Source of the DNA: Bacillus sp. CHD6a
GTDB taxonomy: Bacteria; Bacillota; Bacilli; Bacillales; Bacillaceae_I
DNA length: 64,000 nt
NCBI RefSeq assembly: GCF_001293645.1
Contig: NZ_LBMD01000014.1
Span: forward strand, 62,001-126,000
Reading direction: 5' to 3'
Position numbers and translations under genes: made by a program. The notes beneath the pieces are model-generated. The model did no database searches. It was given only the letters and a program-made list of their open reading frames with translations, and was not told the DNA's origin. The first letter of the stretch is position 1. The number at the start of each line of letters is the position of its first letter. Positions 59,785 through 64,000 of the stretch are shown one piece after another.

Positions 59785-60756
59785 ATGAAAGTTATGTATT
59801 TGGAGCATCCCCATTCTCTTACAAAAGAAGAGTGTATTCCTGCGACAGTCGCTTTAGGTTTTTTTGATGGTATTCATCTTGGCCATCAAAAAGTCATTAA
59901 AAATGCACTGGCAAAGGCGAACGAACTAGGAACTGCGAGCGCAGTAATGACGCTCGATCCGCATCCTTCTGTCGTGTTAAGAAGAACTGTCCAGCATGTT
60001 CGTTATATAACCCCTCTTTCCGAAAAGATAAGACTTCTTGAATCATTAGGGGTGGACATTCTCTATGTGGTTAAATTTGACATGTCCTTTGCGTCGCTAG
60101 TACCCCAGGACTTTGTAGATCAATATATTATTGGACTCAATATAAAACATGTAGTTGCTGGCTTTGATTATTCCTATGGCAGTCTTGGTAAAGGAACAAT
60201 GGAGACACTTCCGTTTCATTCTAGACAACAATTTGATCAGACTGTTGTGGAGAAATATACAACAAATGACCTGAAAGTAAGTTCTACCTTCATAAGGGAA
60301 CAGTTGAAGGAAGGAAAAGTTAATGATTTACCGGATACACTGGGAAGGTACTATCAAGTACGAGGGAAAGTCGGTCACGGTGAAAAACGAGGCAGGACTA
60401 TTGGATTTCCTACTGCCAATGTTGTGCTTAATGATGACTATGTTATTCCTAGAACCGGTGTCTACACCGTACGAATGTATGTAAATGATCAATGGGTGAA
60501 TGGCGTTTGCAATGTCGGCTATAAACCGACTTTCCACAAGCAAGAGAAAGAAAACCTTCCATCCATTGAAGTACACCTGTTAAATTTCGATCAGCAAATC
60601 TATGGTACTGAAGTAATAATAGAATGGCATACTTGTATAAGGGAAGAAAAGAAGTTTTCGGGTATTGACGCACTTGTTGCTCAGATTAGAAAAGACAAGG
60701 GAATTGCTGAAGACTATTTTCAAAAAAACCTGCACGATACTTGCTTTTTAACTTAA
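59785..60756 (+). CDS. ribC: Bifunctional riboflavin kinase / FAD synthetase
   Basis: The 323-residue enzyme turns riboflavin into FMN and FAD. The N-terminal nucleotidyltransferase domain has LGFFDGIHLGHQKVI and the C-terminal kinase domain has RGRTIGFPTANV and NVGYKPTF. It is called ribC in B. subtilis and ribF elsewhere. I chose ATG 59785 with AGGTGAT 5 bases ahead; TTG 59782 is adjacent but less likely. The rpsO promoter overlaps its last codons. Confidence 0.96.
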   Translation: MKVMYLEHPHSLTKEECIPATVALGFFDGIHLGHQKVIKNALAKANELGTASAVMTLDPHPSVVLRRTVQHVRYITPLSEKIRLLESLGVDILYVVKFDMSFASLVPQDFVDQYIIGLNIKHVVAGFDYSYGSLGKGTMETLPFHSRQQFDQTVVEKYTTNDLKVSSTFIREQLKEGKVNDLPDTLGRYYQVRGKVGHGEKRGRTIGFPTANVVLNDDYVIPRTGVYTVRMYVNDQWVNGVCNVGYKPTFHKQEKENLPSIEVHLLNFDQQIYGTEVIIEWHTCIREEKKFSGIDALVAQIRKDKGIAEDYFQKNLHDTCFLT

Positions 60757-60769
60757 AAAGAGGTATGCT
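60741..60769 (+). promoter_or_regulatory. Sigma-A promoter of rpsO, overlapping the end of ribC
   Basis: TTGCTT (60741-60746), a 17-nt spacer and TATGCT (60764-60769). The -35 is inside the last ribC codons. The predicted start is near 60776. Confidence 0.6.
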
Positions 60770-60775
60770 ATTAAA

Positions 60776-61128
<353 letters not shown>

Positions 61129-61137
61129 GTTTGTCAG

Positions 61138-61163
61138 AAAAAGCGGGAGAATTCCCGCTTTTT
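61138..61163 (+). terminator. Rho-independent terminator after rpsO
   Basis: AAAAAGCGGGA pairs with TCCCGCTTTTT around GAAT, with a U-tract. It is symmetric and strong. Confidence 0.92.
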
Positions 61164-61312
61164 TATTAGTATTTTGGAAGTTATTTTCAAAAATTTCTTA
61201 TAATCCTATAAAAAAGCGATTTTTTTCCTATACATGATGGAATTCTATTGATATGTAGTAGTTATTTCGTTCATACTATACATAATACTAAACTTATTTT
61301 CACATAGACTGT

Positions 61313-61350
61313 CCTACTACTTACCATTCCGTTGAATGGATGCAGGTAGG
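61313..61350 (+). promoter_or_regulatory. Nested hairpins in the pnp leader
   Basis: An inner stem CCATTC/GAATGG closed by CGTT lies inside an outer stem CCTAC/GTAGG, about 50 bases ahead of pnp. In E. coli the pnp leader forms a stem cut by RNase III and used for autoregulation by PNPase; a similar role here is inference. Weak promoter-like sequences (TATAAT at 61199, TTGATA at 61248) lie upstream, none with both boxes well spaced. Confidence 0.45.
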
Positions 61351-61398
61351 AGAAGAAGGTCAATACATATGAAAGCTAGAGAGGGGTTAAACGAACTC

Positions 61399-63516
61399 AT
61401 GGGACAAGATAAACAAGTCTTTTCTATCGACTGGGCTGGAAGAAACCTGACGGTAGAAGTGGGACAATTGGCAAAGCAAGCAAACGGAGCAGTAATGGTC
61501 CGCTACGGAGATACGGCTGTTCTTAGTACTGCAACCGCTTCAAAAGAACCGAAGAAATTAGATTTCTTTCCATTAACCGTTAACTATGAAGAAAGATTAT
61601 ACGCAGTAGGTAAAATTCCAGGAGGATTCATCAAGCGAGAAGGACGTCCAAGTGAGAAAGCTGTACTGGCTAGCCGCTTGATTGACCGACCAATCCGTCC
61701 GCTTTTTGCTGATGGTTTCCGTAACGAAGTACAAGTTATCAGCATTGTAATGAGTGTGGATCAAAACTGTTCATCTGAGATGGCAGCGATGTTTGGTTCT
61801 TCCTTGGCGCTTTCTGTTTCCGATATTCCTTTCCAAGGTCCGATTGCAGGTGTAACAGTAGGAAGAATCAACGACGAGTTCGTTATTAACCCTAATGTGG
61901 AACAGCTTGAAAAGAGTGATATCAACTTGGTTGTAGCTGGAACAAAGGATGCAATCAACATGGTAGAAGCGGGTGCTGATGAAGTACCGGAAGAAGTAAT
62001 GTTAGAAGCAATCATGTTTGGTCACAACGAAATCAAACGTTTAATTGCTTTCCAAGAAGAAATTGTACAAGCAGTAGGTAAAGAAAAAACAGAAGTTACT
62101 CTTTATGAAGTAGATAAAAACCTTGAACATGAAATTCGTGCACTTGCTGAAGAGAAGATGACAAAAGCTGTTCAAGTCTTTGAAAAACATGCACGTGAAG
62201 CTGCAATCAAAGAAGTAAAGGCAGAAGTTCTTGAACGCTATGAAGAGCAAGAAGTAGAAGCTGATGTGCTGAAGCAGGTTAATGAAATCCTTAGCAAGCT
62301 TGTAAAAGAAGAAGTAAGACGCCTTATTACGGAAGATAAAGTACGTCCAGATGGACGTAAGAGCGACGAGATTCGTCCGCTTGCTTCTGAAGTTGGCCTG
62401 TTGCCACGTACTCACGGTTCCGGCCTGTTTACACGTGGTCAAACTCAAGCCTTAAGTATCTGTACACTCGGAGCACTAGGGGATGTTCAGATTCTTGACG
62501 GATTGGGAATTGAAGAAGAAAAACGTTTTATGCACCACTATAACTTCCCATTATTCAGTGTTGGGGAAACAGGACCATCGAGAGGACCTGGACGTCGTGA
62601 AATCGGACATGGTGCACTTGGGGAACGCGCACTTGAGCCAGTTATTCCTTCCGAAAAAGACTTCCCATACACAGTACGTCTTGTATCAGAAGTTCTGGAG
62701 TCTAATGGTTCCACTTCTCAAGCTAGTATCTGTGCAAGTACACTTGCGATGATGGATGCTGGTGTACCAATTAAAGCTCCTGTAGCTGGTATCGCAATGG
62801 GACTAATTAAAAAAGGCGAGCATTATACGGTTCTCTCCGATATTCAAGGGATGGAAGATCACCTTGGAGATATGGACTTTAAAGTTGCTGGTACCGCTAA
62901 GGGTGTTACAGCACTGCAAATGGACATTAAAATTGAAGGACTTTCCCGTGCTATCTTAGAAGAAGCCCTTCAGCAAGCTAAAATTGGACGTATGCATATA
63001 CTTGATTCGATGCTTGCTACAATTGATGAGTCTCGTAAAGAGCTTTCTCCTTATGCACCAAAGATCTTGATGATGAGCATCAACCCAGATAAGATTCGTG
63101 ATGTTATTGGACCAAGCGGTAAACAAATCAATAAGATTATTGAAGAAACCGGAGTGAAAATTGACATCGAACAAGATGGAACAGTATTTATCTCTTCTAT
63201 TAATATGGAGATGAATGATAAAGCGAAAAAAATCATCGAAGATATCGTACGCGAAGTCCAAGTGGGCGAAATCTACATGGGTAAAGTTAAACGTATTGAA
63301 AAATTCGGTGCATTTGTAGAGCTATTCAGTGGTAAAGACGGACTGGTCCACATTTCTGAACTTGCAGAAGAACGCGTGAAACAAGTAGAAGATGTTGTGA
63401 AACTTGGTGAAGAAGTTCTTGTAAAAGTAATGGAAATTGACAAGCAGGGAAGAGTAAATCTTTCTAGAAAAGTCCTCCTGAAAGAGCAAAAAGAAAAAAA
63501 CGAGCAAATGTCCTAA
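61399..63516 (+). CDS. pnp: Polyribonucleotide nucleotidyltransferase (PNPase)
   Basis: The 705-residue phosphorolytic 3'-5' exoribonuclease, a main mRNA degradation enzyme in Bacillus (gene also called pnpA), has two RNase PH domains (first with [20 protein letters not shown], second with [19 protein letters not shown]). They are followed by a KH domain ([16 protein letters not shown]) and an S1 domain ([20 protein letters not shown]). I chose ATG 61399 because the protein then begins MGQDKQVF and has the B. subtilis length. GAGGGG is 12 bases ahead, a little far; ATG 61369, after AAGGTC, is possible. Confidence 0.95.
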   Translation: MGQDKQVFSIDWAGRNLTVEVGQLAKQANGAVMVRYGDTAVLSTATASKEPKKLDFFPLTVNYEERLYAVGKIPGGFIKREGRPSEKAVLASRLIDRPIRPLFADGFRNEVQVISIVMSVDQNCSSEMAAMFGSSLALSVSDIPFQGPIAGVTVGRINDEFVINPNVEQLEKSDINLVVAGTKDAINMVEAGADEVPEEVMLEAIMFGHNEIKRLIAFQEEIVQAVGKEKTEVTLYEVDKNLEHEIRALAEEKMTKAVQVFEKHAREAAIKEVKAEVLERYEEQEVEADVLKQVNEILSKLVKEEVRRLITEDKVRPDGRKSDEIRPLASEVGLLPRTHGSGLFTRGQTQALSICTLGALGDVQILDGLGIEEEKRFMHHYNFPLFSVGETGPSRGPGRREIGHGALGERALEPVIPSEKDFPYTVRLVSEVLESNGSTSQASICASTLAMMDAGVPIKAPVAGIAMGLIKKGEHYTVLSDIQGMEDHLGDMDFKVAGTAKGVTALQMDIKIEGLSRAILEEALQQAKIGRMHILDSMLATIDESRKELSPYAPKILMMSINPDKIRDVIGPSGKQINKIIEETGVKIDIEQDGTVFISSINMEMNDKAKKIIEDIVREVQVGEIYMGKVKRIEKFGAFVELFSGKDGLVHISELAEERVKQVEDVVKLGEEVLVKVMEIDKQGRVNLSRKVLLKEQKEKNEQMS

Positions 63517-63522
63517 TATAGG

Positions 63523-63549
63523 AGCCTGGTTTGACCACCGGGCTTTTTG
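63523..63549 (+). terminator. Rho-independent terminator after pnp
   Basis: AGCCTGGT pairs with ACCGGGCT (one U-G pair) around a 6-nt loop, followed by TTTTT. Confidence 0.8.
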
Positions 63550-63557
63550 CAGTATCT

Positions 63558-63584
63558 CCCCCCATTAAATTTATTTATGGGGGG
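63558..63584. promoter_or_regulatory. C6/G6 hairpin ahead of ylxY
   Basis: CCCCCCAT pairs with ATGGGGGG around an 11-nt AT-rich loop. A second, smaller stem (TCCTAC with GTAGGA) lies just before the ylxY SD. No U-tract follows, so its role is unknown. Confidence 0.5.
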
Positions 63585-63660
63585 AAGGTATGCAACAAGC
63601 TTTATTTGTTCTACCTTGTCCACCTCCTACATAAATTTTAAGTAGGAAGGAGTGGGTGGA

Positions 63661-64000
63661 ATGAAAAGAAGTACGTTTCAAATGTTGGCATTTGTTATTA
63701 TTGCATTTTTTACATATAACACGGTGAGTCAACCATTCCAGGGTGATATAGCTTCTGTTCTTTCTAACGATATTGCAGAGGTTGCCAAGAAAAAGGATGC
63801 ACTCTATGTGGAGATTGAAGAAAAAGCGGCTACGTATGAAGTTGCCCCACAAGATGCTAAGATAGATAAGATCTGGAAGGCTCAACCGGGACTTAACGGA
63901 TTAAAAGTCGATCTTGAAGCTTCTTATAAGAACATGAAAAAGAGCGGTGAATTTGACGAGAAAAAGCTTGTCATGAAGCAAATACCACCGAAGATTCACC
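63661..64000 (+). CDS. ylxY: YlxY-like putative polysaccharide deacetylase, N-terminal part
   Basis: The first 113 codons of a gene cut by the window end. A signal-like hydrophobic segment (MLAFVIIAFFTYN, about 8-20) is followed by a segment with APQDAKIDKIWKAQPGLNGL, close to B. subtilis YlxY, a divergent member of the NodB-type polysaccharide deacetylase family. The catalytic domain lies outside the window, so activity cannot be judged. AAGGAG is 8 bases ahead of the ATG. Location right after pnp matches B. subtilis. Confidence 0.85.
   Translation, partial: MKRSTFQMLAFVIIAFFTYNTVSQPFQGDIASVLSNDIAEVAKKKDALYVEIEEKAATYEVAPQDAKIDKIWKAQPGLNGLKVDLEASYKNMKKSGEFDEKKLVMKQIPPKIH

Overview
The window is a stretch of a low-GC Gram-positive chromosome from a member of the Bacillaceae. 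Gene order from sucC to ylxY follows the Bacillus subtilis order (sucCD-dprA-topA-trmFO-xerC-hslVU-codY, the fla/che operon, rpsB-tsf-pyrH-frr-uppS-cdsA-dxr-rasP-proS-polC, rimP-nusA-ylxR-ylxQ-infB-ylxP-rbfA-truB-ribC-rpsO-pnpA-ylxY), and most proteins match the B. subtilis lengths I remember. Genus and species cannot be fixed from the sequence alone. Every supported gene is on the plus strand. I see no tRNA, rRNA, CRISPR array, prophage or transposase gene.

Layout. (1) 1-9945: end of sucC, sucD, dprA, topA, trmFO, xerC, the HslVU protease pair and codY, closed by a strong terminator. (2) 9946-10734: a repeat-rich gap in front of the flagellar operon. (3) 10735-38347: one continuous fla/che operon. 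It holds the rod/hook/basal body genes, the export apparatus, the C-ring and switch (fliG, fliM, fliY, cheY), flhF/flhG, chemotaxis (cheB, cheA, cheW, cheC, cheD), sigD and swrB. Many genes overlap by a few bases. (4) 38348-52955: rpsB, tsf, pyrH, frr, then uppS-cdsA-dxr-rasP (isoprenoid and phospholipid precursors plus a membrane protease), proS and polC. (5) 53120-63549: the rimP-nusA-infB translation/transcription operon with rbfA, truB, ribC, rpsO and pnp. (6) 63550-64000: the start of ylxY, cut by the window edge.

The genes are conserved housekeeping and motility genes. The unusual content is between and inside them. Six intergenic gaps carry copies of an imperfectly palindromic repeat of about 130 bp, in both orientations and in two subtypes (ends GCTGTTGATT or CCTGTTAACT). 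In three gaps, one copy has been split near its centre by a 207-218 bp element with terminal inverted repeats around GGCCACTGAAAAA, and that element carries its own copy of the palindromic repeat. Two of the three insertions show a clear 8-bp target duplication. One repeat copy sits inside the fla/che operon between cheA and cheW.

Other points of interest are a hook protein (FlgE) with an insertion of about 195 residues, several structured leaders (rimP, rpsO, pnp, xerC, ylxY), an unexplained perfect 11-bp inverted repeat upstream of topA, and probable non-ATG starts set by the ribosome binding site (polC, fliO, dxr, ylxR, rasP, fliK). I did not find a complete new defence or biosynthetic system.
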